Assembly (NCBI GenBank): GCA_030123525.1
Contig: CP126125.1
Span: 806,001 to 870,000 of the forward strand
Length of the DNA stretch: 64,000 nucleotides
Direction: 5' to 3'
From: ELB16-189 sp018266435
GTDB taxonomy: Bacteria > Bacteroidota > Bacteroidia > Cytophagales > Cyclobacteriaceae
Positions 17,601 to 25,563 of this stretch are shown piece by piece. The position numbers were made by a program, and so were the translations under genes. The notes below the pieces were generated by a model that had not been told where the DNA came from, did no database searches, and saw only the letters and a program-made list of their open reading frames with translations. Within the stretch, counting starts at the first letter, position 1. Every line of letters starts with the position of its first letter.

Positions 17601-17993
17601 CTGAACTACAGAACTGCCGCCTATGACAGGTGAGGCTATCCCTAATTTATCTTTAGAGCGTGTCTCACCAATAGCATTCACAACTACTTCTTGAAGTTGT
17701 TTTATGTCACTTTTCATTTGGACATCAACCACTGACCTGGCTCCTACTGACTCCTCTTGAGAGGCCATTCCAATGAAAGAGAAAACCAATACAGCATCTG
17801 ACCCCGAGACTGAGATTTTATATCCCCCGTCTGAATCAGTTACCGTACCATTTGTAGTTCCTTTAATAACTACATTCACACCAGGTAAAGATGACCCATC
17901 ATCTGCAGTAACCTTACCCGTCACCATCCGGTCTTGCGCCCATACATTGATCGCAAAACCGAATGAGAAGCACATTAGTAAAATCTTCTTCAT
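14691..17993 (-). CDS. SusC/RagA TonB-dependent outer-membrane transporter
   Basis: A 1100-residue protein with a signal peptide ending W-A-Q and a CarboxypepD_reg-like domain at about 22-100 (V-T-G-K-V-T-A-D-D-G-S-S-L-P-G-V). A SusC-type plug follows at about 105-240, with a G-S-G-S-Y-I-Q-L-R-G-Q-S motif, then a long beta-barrel ending in T-I-T-Y. It imports large nutrients across the outer membrane with the SusD partner downstream, powered by TonB. An uninterrupted run of eight C on the coding strand (16191-16198) spans the codons for A-P-P near the barrel middle. No exact -7 box was found upstream. Confidence 0.93.
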   Translation of the reverse strand: MKKILLMCFSFGFAINVWAQDRMVTGKVTADDGSSLPGVNVVIKGTTNGTVTDSDGGYKISVSGSDAVLVFSFIGMASQEESVGARSVVDVQMKSDIKQLQEVVVNAIGETRSKDKLGIASPVIGGSSVVQSGEATMINGLAGKAEGLTITRNGGDPGSGSYIQLRGQSTVTGNLQPLIVVDGMPINNDTFGADNGANNTGGTQQQSRLNDLNPADIANVEILKSAAAAALWGSRAANGVIVITTKRAQNSQGKISVTYSGTVSFDEVNKMPDLQRSFGQGSNGRFSTGTSSSYGDLISARSGGADAQAGTAYVQFPDGSKRYAIAAGNSANPHGGKNSKNTYDHTKDVFQTGHFIDHNIALQSGNDRTQVYLSYENLQQQGIVKVRSDYDKNVAKLNLVSQLTPKLNVRVGAQFNNIRSNRAQQGSNTSGILLGMLRTSPDFDNTNYIGTAYNAAGLATLGKQITYRNPIGANANPGYDNPFWTINKNTSLSVVNRFIGNVEMNYDVTDWLSLKGNTGLDTYVDRRTDYGNPQSQGYLTGSYTEQYLQNSQFNTNLYANAKKKFSDFFRGSILLGFNYNNLQFNNVGATATNFIIPNAPPNLLNSPPSNRTAFNTAATQRTTAGFTEINGEFADQVFVTLTGRAESASTFGPQAKSLFFYPSATAAWQFSKMTGTSEFFSFGKLRASAGVVGKQPGPYLNLTQFGPQTFTEAYGGTLTAASYGVGGYAISTQSGNQKIRPERKKEIEGGFDLAFWNNRITLSATAYYNRTTDAILPVQVAPSSGFSTTVGNAGVIDNKGLELNLGVNWVKTQKFSWKSNLIWFANRNNVVDLAGAQYVFLAGFTDGASVATKGMPLGTLWGTYWATNPNGSYSLDANKFPQVSGSTGAIGITQPNYKISLGNTFTYKNLSLYVLMDAQVGGQMWNGTQGALVNFGTSKYSASTTTISATDASTLMTHDGTTLAALVAGGSNRATVNSDGTYTFRGTVENYGGGKVIADQAFYTTVGSGFNVNAPFVQDASWTRLRELTLSYSLNSAGFRNSTKLKSVTFGLTGRNLFLWTPYKGIDPDTNLTGSSNGRGIDYFQNPNTRSFLFKLTITY

Positions 17994-18342
17994 ATGTTTA
18001 AGTTTTGGTTAAAAAATTAAGAAGCTAAAAGTAGGGCTTATGTTTTTAATTGTAAAACATTTATGTGAATTTTTACGAACGAACGTTCTGCACCCAAATC
18101 CAATCATCGTAATAAATTTGTGTAAATAGCTGGTTTACAGACAGAAATCGATTGAAATTCTAAAATTCCAGGTAGTGAATACTTTTTCTGATTTCTGAGA
18201 TTTCAGTGTAGTAAGATATCTCAATTTATAATAAAAAAACATGTAAGTGTACTGTACGGTAGGCATTGTTTTGCCTCTGAAATAGCACAGTTATTAGTGG
18301 CCTGTAAAAATTGATTTGGCCAGGCTTTATTCTGGCTTTGCT
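17994..18342. other. 349-base intergenic region upstream of susC
   Basis: This stretch separates the susC start from the stop of the next minus-strand gene. It holds no convincing gene and no exact TAnnTTTG box toward susC. Visible items are a GAACGTTC palindrome near 18083-18090 and a weak GCCAG/CTGGC hairpin near 18318-18336 that may end transcription of the PBP4-like gene. An unusual sigma factor or activator may drive susC. Confidence 0.4.
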
Positions 18343-19623
18343 TTAGTACCGATCTCGCATCTTTTCTAAAATGACTTGCATCTGTTTTCGCACGGCATTG
18401 CCCGGTACTATGAAGTTATTGTGCATCAGGCTGAACACAAGCACCCTTTTTTTCTTAGTAATCAAAAACCCGCTGACGCAATGGTTGTTCGACAGCGAAC
18501 CTGTTTTGCCGTAGAGGTAAGGTACTTCAGCTTTGTACCCGTTTTTCAACGTGCCTCTTTTCCCGCCCACGGGCAACAACTGAAACAGTCTCTCCTGTGG
18601 AACAACCGTCATTAATTTTTTCCAAAGTGCAACGATTGACCGGGGAGTAAATAAGTTAAAACGCGATAGGCCCGAACCGTCTACCCATTGCAGCTGATCA
18701 GGTAAATCAGTCAAAAAATTTTTGACCGCATAGCGAATGGCAATCTCGGGGTTTAAGGTATCGCTGAGAGTCAAGGCACATTGCAGTAGTAATTGTTCGG
18801 CAATGAAGTTATCGCTCTCTACCATCATCACTTTATAAACTGAATCAACCGGTACGCTTTTCAGTACGTTATATTTTCCCGCAGGGAAAAAATCTATTTC
18901 TTCTACGCTTCGGTGCAGGGTATCACTAAGTAAATCGGCTGTTAAGTCTCTGCTGCTTCGAAAGGGAATTGACCATAAATTATTTTTCTTTTTCGAATCA
19001 TAGTGGATGAGTTGATTTGAATCAACACTGCGTATGATTTCTTCCTTGTCGTGACTTTCGCTGCTAAGTTGAAAATCAGAAGCAAACCGTTTGGGTTGAA
19101 AATCAAAAACGTTACCGGGCTTCTTTTTTATCGAAATCAAATTTCCATAAACCGGTAAAGAAGAACGTTCGGCCGAGTAATCATCGTTGTAATCGTCCCA
19201 CGCCCAACCTGGGCCCAGTGGCTCAGTATCAAAATTGGAGGCATTGAAAAAAAGTTTGCCGGGAAAGTTTTTCAAAAAATAATAGGCCCGATTATTATTA
19301 AAAGCAGCTGAATATAAAAATGAAGGATCGCCCATTCCCTGAAAAAACAACGAGTCATTTCGTTGAGTGTATTTCAATGCCGAAACTGAATCGCCCAGCA
19401 GGCGCGCTGATGTATAAAGTGTAACGATCTTGGTATTGGAGGCGGGGATAAAATACTTGGCTCCGTTGATATTGATCAACGGTTTGTCTGAATGAAGGAG
19501 GGTCACATAAAATCCGATGTGATCGTGAAGAGATTCTTCTGATTTCAAGACTTGCTTTTTGATTTGAAGAGCCGGAGAGCAGCCCGACACAATCAACAAA
19601 CCGACAACAATGAGCCGTATCAT
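18343..19623 (-). CDS. dacB: D-alanyl-D-alanine carboxypeptidase/endopeptidase, S13 (PBP4) family
   Basis: A 426-residue lipoprotein: V-S-G-C15 is a good lipobox. The penicillin-binding triad is complete: S62-N-T-K65, S270-D-N272 and K373-T-G375. S13 enzymes trim or cut peptidoglycan cross-links in the periplasm. At 426 residues it is somewhat short of E. coli DacB. Its ATG overlaps the stop of the upstream DinB-like gene (ATGA), so the two are translationally coupled, although a functional link is not obvious. Confidence 0.9.
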   Translation of the reverse strand: MIRLIVVGLLIVSGCSPALQIKKQVLKSEESLHDHIGFYVTLLHSDKPLININGAKYFIPASNTKIVTLYTSARLLGDSVSALKYTQRNDSLFFQGMGDPSFLYSAAFNNNRAYYFLKNFPGKLFFNASNFDTEPLGPGWAWDDYNDDYSAERSSLPVYGNLISIKKKPGNVFDFQPKRFASDFQLSSESHDKEEIIRSVDSNQLIHYDSKKKNNLWSIPFRSSRDLTADLLSDTLHRSVEEIDFFPAGKYNVLKSVPVDSVYKVMMVESDNFIAEQLLLQCALTLSDTLNPEIAIRYAVKNFLTDLPDQLQWVDGSGLSRFNLFTPRSIVALWKKLMTVVPQERLFQLLPVGGKRGTLKNGYKAEVPYLYGKTGSLSNNHCVSGFLITKKKRVLVFSLMHNNFIVPGNAVRKQMQVILEKMRDRY

Positions 19624-20135
19624 TTTGCGATCAGGTAACGCTCTTGCAAAATTTTGCGGTGGTGTGTTTCATGGCCGGGTATGACAAAGCCCAATGTTAC
19701 TACTGAAATTTCTTTTCCGCTGGCCGTTCCTTTTCGCGAGAGCATCTCCGGAGTAAAACTTTCGAATAAGTCGATGGTGCTGGCGCGCAGGTGTGCCATT
19801 TCGCTTGCAATTTTTTGCAACGACCGACCCGAGGCATTGGCCTGAGGGGCATAGTCGTTTTCTTCAAAACCGGATAAAGCAGTTTTATCATTGCGGGCGA
19901 ACCGCAAGGCACGGTAGGCAAAAATCCATTCGGCATCCATGATGTGGCAAAGCACTTCACGGATGGTCCACTTGCCAGGAGCATACGCCCAATCGGTTTT
20001 TGCTGCCGGAATGCTGTGCACCAGTTCTTGCATGCGGTGCCCGGAGATGCGCAAAGCCTGGAGCAAATCGGGCTCATCAATATGTTTTACATAGTTCTTA
20101 TAGGCGGCCGGTACGGAGTCGAGGTTGAGCAACAT
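19620..20135 (-). CDS. DinB-superfamily protein, putative metal-dependent thiol transferase or hydrolase
   Basis: A 171-residue four-helix-bundle protein. The three DinB metal ligands are present: H64 in L-C-H-I-M-D-A-E, plus H155 and H159 in P-G-H-E-T-H-H. Superfamily members include bacillithiol or mycothiol transferases and many proteins of unknown role. No signal peptide, so cytoplasmic. It lies between purine nucleoside phosphorylase (28 bases upstream) and the S13 peptidase, with which it overlaps. Biochemical function cannot be assigned. Confidence 0.8.
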   Translation of the reverse strand: MLLNLDSVPAAYKNYVKHIDEPDLLQALRISGHRMQELVHSIPAAKTDWAYAPGKWTIREVLCHIMDAEWIFAYRALRFARNDKTALSGFEENDYAPQANASGRSLQKIASEMAHLRASTIDLFESFTPEMLSRKGTASGKEISVVTLGFVIPGHETHHRKILQERYLIAK

Positions 20136-20163
20136 AATGTTAAGGGTAAAGTGAATGAAGAGA

Positions 20164-20979
20164 TTATAGTTTTCCGATTAATTCTATGTACAGCTCAGTA
20201 AGTTTACCTTCGGCTTTATTAGCTGTGGCAATAATTTGTGGAAGATCAACCGGTTTCAGGTTGTCGGGGTCACACTCATCTGTCAGCACTGAAATAGCAC
20301 AACAAGGCAAGCCCATGTGGTTTGCTACCAATACTTCGGGCACGGTACTCATGCCTACGGCATCTGCACCGATTTGCCGCAGATACCGGTATTCTGCACG
20401 CGTCTCCAGGTTAGGCCCCTGCACTGCCACATACACCCCTTTGTTCAATTTTATTTTTTTCTTTTTGGCGATAGCTGTTAAATGATCACTCAGTTTTTTT
20501 GAATACGGGCGGCTCATGTCAGGAAACCGCGGGCCGAGTATTTCAAAATTCTCTCCGCGCAACGGGTTGTCGGGCTGCAAGTTGATATGGTCATCAATCA
20601 GCATCAACTCTCCTTTTTTCCATTTGGAATTTAAGCAGCCGGCTGCATTGGAGATGAGCAGGTAGTCTATACCCAGAAACTTCATCATGCGCACGGGCAG
20701 CGTAATCCGCTGCAAGTCATACCCTTCGTAGTAGTGAAAGCGTCCTTGCATGGCCAGCACACGCTTGCCTTTCATTTCGCCATAGATCAATTTGCCTTTG
20801 TGTGATTCTACGGTGGAGATGGGAAAATGCGGGATGGAGTTGTAATTGATAACGAGTGGATTTTTTATTTCTTTCACAAACTTGTTTCCCAGGCCTGTAC
20901 CGAGAATGACACCCACTTCCGGCTGAGTGATGCCGTGTTTTTGAATGAAGCTAACGGCTTCGTTGATTTGATTGAGCAT
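20164..20979 (-). CDS. purine-nucleoside phosphorylase
   Basis: A 271-residue trimeric-type (PNP/MTAP family) phosphorylase that splits purine nucleosides with phosphate, for base salvage. Family segments are plain: V-I-L-G-T-G-L-G, V-E-S-H-K-G-K-L, M-Q-G-R-F-H-Y-Y-E-G-Y, L-L-I-S-N-A-A-G-C-L-N and a nucleoside-site segment with N-L-E-T-R-A-E-Y and G-M-S-T-V-P-E. The E-x-N-type residues of the guanine-preferring class fall in the C-terminal V-L-T-D-E-C-D region. It heads the gene group shared with the DinB-like and S13 genes. Confidence 0.93.
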   Translation of the reverse strand: MLNQINEAVSFIQKHGITQPEVGVILGTGLGNKFVKEIKNPLVINYNSIPHFPISTVESHKGKLIYGEMKGKRVLAMQGRFHYYEGYDLQRITLPVRMMKFLGIDYLLISNAAGCLNSKWKKGELMLIDDHINLQPDNPLRGENFEILGPRFPDMSRPYSKKLSDHLTAIAKKKKIKLNKGVYVAVQGPNLETRAEYRYLRQIGADAVGMSTVPEVLVANHMGLPCCAISVLTDECDPDNLKPVDLPQIIATANKAEGKLTELYIELIGKL

Positions 20980-21031
20980 AGTGTAAAAATCTAAAGTTGA
21001 ATAAAATAGAAGGGAAATTCAACTCCTTCAT

Positions 21032-22252
21032 TTAAAACCGCGCGGCATTTAAAAATCCGATCGGGTGCTCTGTGCTGCCTTTGGTTGCCAGGTCAGCCAT
21101 GACTTCTCCCACTGCACTGGCAAATTTGAAACCGTGTCCGCTGAAGCCGGCAGCCATTACCACCTCTTTTTCAAAGCCGGGAACAAAATCTAAAATAAAA
21201 TTTTCATCCGGAGTGTACGTGTACAGGCACGTTTTTATAGATCGTATTGAAGCATATCCCTCAGGGATAAATTTATTCAACATCGAAATGAGATTGTCTT
21301 CGTCTGCTTTTGCCGGAATACGATCAACAGCATCTGCATCTGAGGGAAGACCGGGTGTGTGATGTCCTAGTTTCAGCCCGATCGGTCCACCAAATGTTGA
21401 CGCGGATAACATGGGGAATCCATAATAAATGCCCGGCTTCTCCTGATCGGCAATTGTCCAGCAAGGGAAGTTACCTGATTCAAATTTTGAGGTGTTACGG
21501 GGTTGCATCCACGCAAGGGTTTGGCGTGTTACGCTCAGTTGTTTTGAAAGAGTGGGTATTATTTTTCCTGCCCACGCTCCGGCTGTGATTACCAGCTTAC
21601 TGCAATAATATGTATCACGATCGGTTTTCACCGTGATGGATCTGCCCACTTTTTTCCATGCAATTGTTTTTTCGTTGACATGGACGGAGGCCCCCAGTTG
21701 GCATGCTCGCCCGGTGTATGTTAAAATAGCCCGCTCGGGTGTAACAAATCCGGCATCGGGTTCGATCATCCGTTCATAGTCATCCGGAATTTGAAATTGA
21801 GAAAACTGCGAAGCCATTTCATTGGATGACAGGTGATAAACAGGCACCTTGTATTTCTCGGCCGAAAGTTTCAATCCTTTGATTAGTTGACTGTCTGGTT
21901 TACCAAAATAGAGTAATCCGGTTTTGAAATAAAGTTGTGTACCTGTTTCGTTTTCTAAGTCACGCCAGTTGTTGTAGGCGGCTTCCAGTAACGGCACATA
22001 ATCCGGGTGTTCGAAATACGCTTTGCGAATGATGCGGCTCTGTCCTGCGTGTGAGCCTAACTCATGGGGGATATCAAATTGTTCAAGGCCTAAAACGCGG
22101 TGCCCTTGTTTGGCAAGGTAGTAGCAGGTGGCTGAGCCCATGCTGCCCACACCGAGTACGATGACATCAAAATTTTTTTGTTGCTTTTGTTGTCTTTCGA
22201 TTTGCGAATGAACCTGTGTGTATAATTCAGAGAGGGGCAACATCAAACTCAT
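21032..22252 (-). CDS. monomeric sarcosine oxidase/N-methyltryptophan oxidase-like flavoenzyme
   Basis: A 406-residue FAD-dependent amine oxidase of the MSOX/SolA family. After an N-terminal extension of about 27 residues comes the dinucleotide fold V-L-G-V-G-S-M-G-S-A. Near the C-terminus C342-L-Y-T-Y-T-P-D-E carries the cysteine that binds FAD covalently in this family, followed by A-G-F-S-G-H-G-F-K. These enzymes oxidise N-methyl amino acids to formaldehyde and H2O2. An alternative ATG three codons downstream is possible. The following gene upstream is a creatininase-family protein. Substrate unknown. Confidence 0.87.
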   Translation of the reverse strand: MSLMLPLSELYTQVHSQIERQQKQQKNFDVIVLGVGSMGSATCYYLAKQGHRVLGLEQFDIPHELGSHAGQSRIIRKAYFEHPDYVPLLEAAYNNWRDLENETGTQLYFKTGLLYFGKPDSQLIKGLKLSAEKYKVPVYHLSSNEMASQFSQFQIPDDYERMIEPDAGFVTPERAILTYTGRACQLGASVHVNEKTIAWKKVGRSITVKTDRDTYYCSKLVITAGAWAGKIIPTLSKQLSVTRQTLAWMQPRNTSKFESGNFPCWTIADQEKPGIYYGFPMLSASTFGGPIGLKLGHHTPGLPSDADAVDRIPAKADEDNLISMLNKFIPEGYASIRSIKTCLYTYTPDENFILDFVPGFEKEVVMAAGFSGHGFKFASAVGEVMADLATKGSTEHPIGFLNAARF

Positions 22253-22298
22253 AGCGTAGGGACCAATAGGAGGTGTAAATCAATTTTTAGTTTAATGT

Positions 22299-23060
22299 TT
22301 ACACATAATGCTCACTATTTTTTGTCTGAGCCACTTCAATAAAAAACTGAGAAACTTTTTTTGTGACCGATCTAAAATACTTTTCTCCTTTTTCAGCCGA
22401 TGCTTTGCGCGGATCGCCCACCCCGGTGCTTTCAGTTACTTTTGTCCATTGCCGCTCGGCCCAGGCCCAGCCTTCGCGTATGGCCGGGTACTTAAATTTT
22501 TTGGCAGCCCCGTCTCCGGCTTCGCTTAACGGCAACACCAAATCAGGCCGTAAGTACATCATCAAACTGGTTTCCATTTCGCCAGCATGGTCGTCTTTGT
22601 TTTCAAAAAAATCTTTTTGATCGCTCATTTTGAACCAATCGCATGAAGCCAAAAACATTTTTGGAAACTTCAGCCCCAGTTCGCGGATCATCCATTTAAA
22701 ATCATTGCCGCCATGGCTGTTTAAAATAATGAGTTTGTAAATAGCTTGTCGGTGCAAGGTTTCAATCACATCGCGCAGTACAACAAACTGGGTGCTGGGG
22801 TTCATGTTCATATCAAGCAGCACATCGTGCTGGCCGGTATTCACGCCAAACGGAACAGGCGGCAACACAATTATTTTAGCTTCCTGCTCGTATGCCTGGC
22901 GAGCGGCTTCGGCTGCTATTTGCTCGGCTTCGATGATGTCGGTTCCATACGGCAAATGATAGTTGTGTGCTTCGCACGCACCCCACGGAAGTACGGCTAC
23001 ATCAACTTGGGTTTTTTTTACCGCCTTCCAGTTGGTTTCAGTTAAAATATACGGACGCAT
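22299..23060 (-). CDS. creatininase-family metalloamidase, not a true creatininase
   Basis: A 253-residue protein of the creatininase fold. Metal ligands E30, H32 and D41 sit at the spacing known for creatininase (34, 36, 45), and H-A-G-E-M-E-T-S is present. The later H-G-G-N replaces the H-Y-E-N of true creatininase, so the E122 ligand is lost as in MftE and related amidases. I start at ATG 23060; a TTG three codons upstream overlaps the previous stop codon. It precedes the sarcosine-oxidase-like gene and may act in the same catabolic step. Confidence 0.82.
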   Translation of the reverse strand: MRPYILTETNWKAVKKTQVDVAVLPWGACEAHNYHLPYGTDIIEAEQIAAEAARQAYEQEAKIIVLPPVPFGVNTGQHDVLLDMNMNPSTQFVVLRDVIETLHRQAIYKLIILNSHGGNDFKWMIRELGLKFPKMFLASCDWFKMSDQKDFFENKDDHAGEMETSLMMYLRPDLVLPLSEAGDGAAKKFKYPAIREGWAWAERQWTKVTESTGVGDPRKASAEKGEKYFRSVTKKVSQFFIEVAQTKNSEHYV

Positions 23061-23065
23061 CAAAA

Positions 23066-23818
23066 TCAAAAATTAGGAGATAACATATACTTGCCGTAAA
23101 ACTCATCGATCACGGCCACGGCTTCTTCGGGAGTATCTACTACATTAAACAACTCCAGGTCTTCGGGGCTGATCATTTTTTCGGTGACCAATGTTTTTTT
23201 AAACCAATCAATGATTCCGCTCCAAAATTTTTTACCAACCATTACAATCGGGAAGCGGCCAATTTTTTTGGTTTGGATCAATGTCAAAGCTTCTGAGATT
23301 TCATCGAGCGTACCAAACCCTCCCGGCATAACAATAAATCCTTGTGAATATTTTACAAACATCACTTTGCGAACAAAAAAATAATCAAATGTGATGAGTT
23401 TATCGGGGTCGATGTAGATATTTCCTTTTTGTTCATGCGGCAGAAAAATATTCAAGCCCACTGATTTTCCTCCGGCTTTATGTGCGCCCTTGTTTCCGGC
23501 TTCCATAATGCCCGGGCCGCCTCCCGTAATCACGCCATACCCTTGTTGTACCAACTGTGAAGCTATTTCTTCTGCCATCTTATAATACGGATGGTTGGGC
23601 TTGATACGGGCTGATCCGAAGATCGTAACACAAGGACCAATTTTGGCTAGTTTTTCTAGCCCTTCTACAAACTCGCTCATTACTTTGAATACTACCCACG
23701 AGTTAGCACTTTTTATTTCTGACCAGTCTTTGTCTTTAAATGCCTGGCGGATACGGTGCTCTTCTTCGAGCACATTCTGAATTTTTGTTACTTTATTGTT
23801 CTTTGTTGTTGTTTTCAT
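23066..23818 (-). CDS. TIGR00730 Rossmann-fold (LOG-family) protein
   Basis: A 250-residue protein of the lysine-decarboxylase-like/LOG family, with the diagnostic M-P-G-G-F-G-T-L-D-E and an upstream T-G-G-G-P-G-I-M-E-A-G-N. Relatives hydrolyse nucleoside 5'-monophosphates, including cytokinin precursors, releasing ribose 5-phosphate. Many bacterial copies are housekeeping nucleotide hydrolases. The start is ATG 23818; a TTG five codons upstream is less likely. Its stop lies five bases before the creatininase-family ATG, so they are one operon. Confidence 0.88.
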   Translation of the reverse strand: MKTTTKNNKVTKIQNVLEEEHRIRQAFKDKDWSEIKSANSWVVFKVMSEFVEGLEKLAKIGPCVTIFGSARIKPNHPYYKMAEEIASQLVQQGYGVITGGGPGIMEAGNKGAHKAGGKSVGLNIFLPHEQKGNIYIDPDKLITFDYFFVRKVMFVKYSQGFIVMPGGFGTLDEISEALTLIQTKKIGRFPIVMVGKKFWSGIIDWFKKTLVTEKMISPEDLELFNVVDTPEEAVAVIDEFYGKYMLSPNF

Positions 23819-23869
23819 TTTTTGATCTTTCAATTCGCGGTTTGAAATTAAGGAAATGAATTGATCTCT

Positions 23870-24781
23870 TTATTGTTTGCTCCCCAACAATTCTGTAAGA
23901 GCATCGTTTAGTTGCGGATAACGAAAAACAAAACCTTCATTCCTGATTTTTTCTGATGAAACTTTATTTCCTTTCAATACCAGATCGGCCATTTCGCCTA
24001 AAGCGATTTTTAAAACAAAAGAAGGTACGGAAGGAAGCCACAACGGCTTGTGCAAAATTTTAGCAAGGGCTTTTGTCAATTCTGCATTGGTGCACCAATC
24101 GGTTACACCATTGTAAATGCCTTGCATGTTTTTGTCGTTGAGGGCTTGTTTAAAAATATGGCATAGATCATCAATATGAATCCACGACATATATTGTTGG
24201 CCAGAACCGAGGGGAGCGCCCAAGCCCAGGCGAACGGGCCTGGCCATTTCTTTCAGCGCACCACCCTTTGTACTCAACACTTTGCCAATGCGGATCTTTA
24301 CCACCCGGATATTCAATGATTGAAACTGCTCTACCTCCTGCTCCCATTGCCGGGTAACTTGCGCCAAAAAATCTGATCCGGGGCTATCATCTTCTGTAAA
24401 AATTTTTTGGTCATCTCCGGGCCCATAATAACCGATGGCAGAAGCTGATACAATTGTTTCTACCGAGTGATTTTCTTTTTGAAGAACATCCGCCAGCAAC
24501 CGGGTGGACAGTACCCGGCTGTTGAGAATTTCTTTTTTGCGTTTTGCACTCCATCTTTTTTCAGCTATGCCGCTACCGGCCAAATGAATAATGGTATTTA
24601 CATTTTTTAAAGCTTGCGGGTCAATCCGGTTTGCTTCGGGATTCCATAAAAAAGTCTGCACCAAAGATTTTTTTACCGACCTTACCAAATGAGCTACTTC
24701 CGGGTTCTCTTTTTGCAATAGTTCTGTTAATCTTGTGCCTATCAGGCCGCTGGCCCCCGTGATCAGTATTTTGTTTGCCAT
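23870..24781 (-). CDS. TIGR01777-family NAD(P)-dependent epimerase-like protein
   Basis: A 303-residue extended short-chain dehydrogenase-like protein of the YfcH/SDR39U1 group. The N-terminal I-T-G-A-S-G-L-I-G is the cofactor loop, S-A-S-A-I-G-Y-Y-G is the conserved active-site segment, and the C-terminal 50 residues fit the DUF1731 tail with S-S-E-K-I-R-N-E-G-F-V-F-R-Y-P. The substrate is unknown throughout the family. It is divergent from a coiled-coil secreted protein over only 32 bases. Confidence 0.88.
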   Translation of the reverse strand: MANKILITGASGLIGTRLTELLQKENPEVAHLVRSVKKSLVQTFLWNPEANRIDPQALKNVNTIIHLAGSGIAEKRWSAKRKKEILNSRVLSTRLLADVLQKENHSVETIVSASAIGYYGPGDDQKIFTEDDSPGSDFLAQVTRQWEQEVEQFQSLNIRVVKIRIGKVLSTKGGALKEMARPVRLGLGAPLGSGQQYMSWIHIDDLCHIFKQALNDKNMQGIYNGVTDWCTNAELTKALAKILHKPLWLPSVPSFVLKIALGEMADLVLKGNKVSSEKIRNEGFVFRYPQLNDALTELLGSKQ

Positions 24782-24787
24782 TATTTA

Positions 24788-24795
24788 TAGCTTTG
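24788..24795 (+). promoter_or_regulatory. -7 box of the coiled-coil secreted protein gene
   Basis: TAGCTTTG, an exact TAnnTTTG match, 18 bases before the ATG at 24814. No well-spaced -33 TTTG was found. Confidence 0.45.
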
Positions 24796-24813
24796 AATTA
24801 AATTAACATTTCT

Positions 24814-25512
24814 ATGTCAAATAAGTTTACTGCCCTGTTGATTTTAGTTTTAGCCAGCGGGTACACGCTTGCTCAACCCGTGACCATAAAAAAGCAAAAC
24901 GAAAAGGTGAAGGGAGAATCCACCGAAGGCTTTGCTGTTGCGCTTGACGGTAAGCGAGACGATGTGAATGCGCAGTGGAGTAAATTTTTAAAAGAAATAG
25001 GACGCGTTAAATTATTTTCATCTGAACCGGTAGTAATCACCGAACCTAATTTTAATGGCACGGTCTATCCAAAAGGAATTATTTATGCTCATATCTTTGA
25101 AGAAGGCAAACAAACCCGGGTATGGTTAGGTATTCTGAAAAAAGACTGGGAAGAAAAAGAGATTGAATTTGCAAACAAGCAACTGGAAAAACTGGTGTAT
25201 CGCTTCGGGGTTCAATACAACCGGAGTTTGGTACAAATTCAAATTGATGAATCCATCCAAGCTTCTCAGGCGGTAGAAAAACAACAACAGAGACTAATTA
25301 ATCAAAGCAAAGAGCTGGCCATTCAGCTAAGCAACAACGAGCAAGAAAAAGCACAACTTCAAAAATCGATGGATGCCAATAAACTCGAAAACGAAGCTCT
25401 AAAAATCAAAATCGAAAAAAACAAAAAGGCACAAGACTCCCTGGTACGCACAGCCACTCAAATAAAAAAAGTAACAGAAGGTCATAAAGAGCGATTGAGG
25501 AAGGTCAATTAA
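24814..25512 (+). CDS. secreted coiled-coil protein of unknown function
   Basis: A 232-residue protein I do not recognise. A signal peptide ends L-A-Q at about residue 21. Residues 22-135 form a small globular region with V-W-L-G-I-L-K-K-D-W, and residues 140-230 are a long charged coiled coil (Q-Q-Q-R-L-I-N-Q-S-K-E-L onward). It may be a periplasmic scaffold or adaptor. It has its own -7 box and terminator, so it is monocistronic. Confidence 0.8.
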   Translation: MSNKFTALLILVLASGYTLAQPVTIKKQNEKVKGESTEGFAVALDGKRDDVNAQWSKFLKEIGRVKLFSSEPVVITEPNFNGTVYPKGIIYAHIFEEGKQTRVWLGILKKDWEEKEIEFANKQLEKLVYRFGVQYNRSLVQIQIDESIQASQAVEKQQQRLINQSKELAIQLSNNEQEKAQLQKSMDANKLENEALKIKIEKNKKAQDSLVRTATQIKKVTEGHKERLRKVN

Positions 25513-25538
25513 AAAGCCGCCTGTTAACAAGCGGCTTT
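25513..25538. terminator. bidirectional terminator between convergent genes
   Basis: AAAGCCGC (25513-25520) pairs with GCGGCTTT (25531-25538) around a ten-base loop. It lies between the coiled-coil gene stop and the convergent TonB-dependent receptor stop. Confidence 0.75.
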
Positions 25539-25563
25539 AAAACCTAAGTTGATCTCTCTGTTC

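Noticed and set aside
13163..17993. A complete polysaccharide utilisation locus
   Set aside because: Apart from susC and susD there are no glycoside hydrolases, lyases or SusR-type regulators adjacent.
18083..18090. GAACGTTC palindrome as an operator of susC
   Set aside because: An eight-base palindrome is too short to call without other copies; kept only as an observation.
21032..23060. A complete creatinine degradation pathway
   Set aside because: There is no creatinase, and the creatininase-fold protein lacks one metal ligand of the true enzyme.
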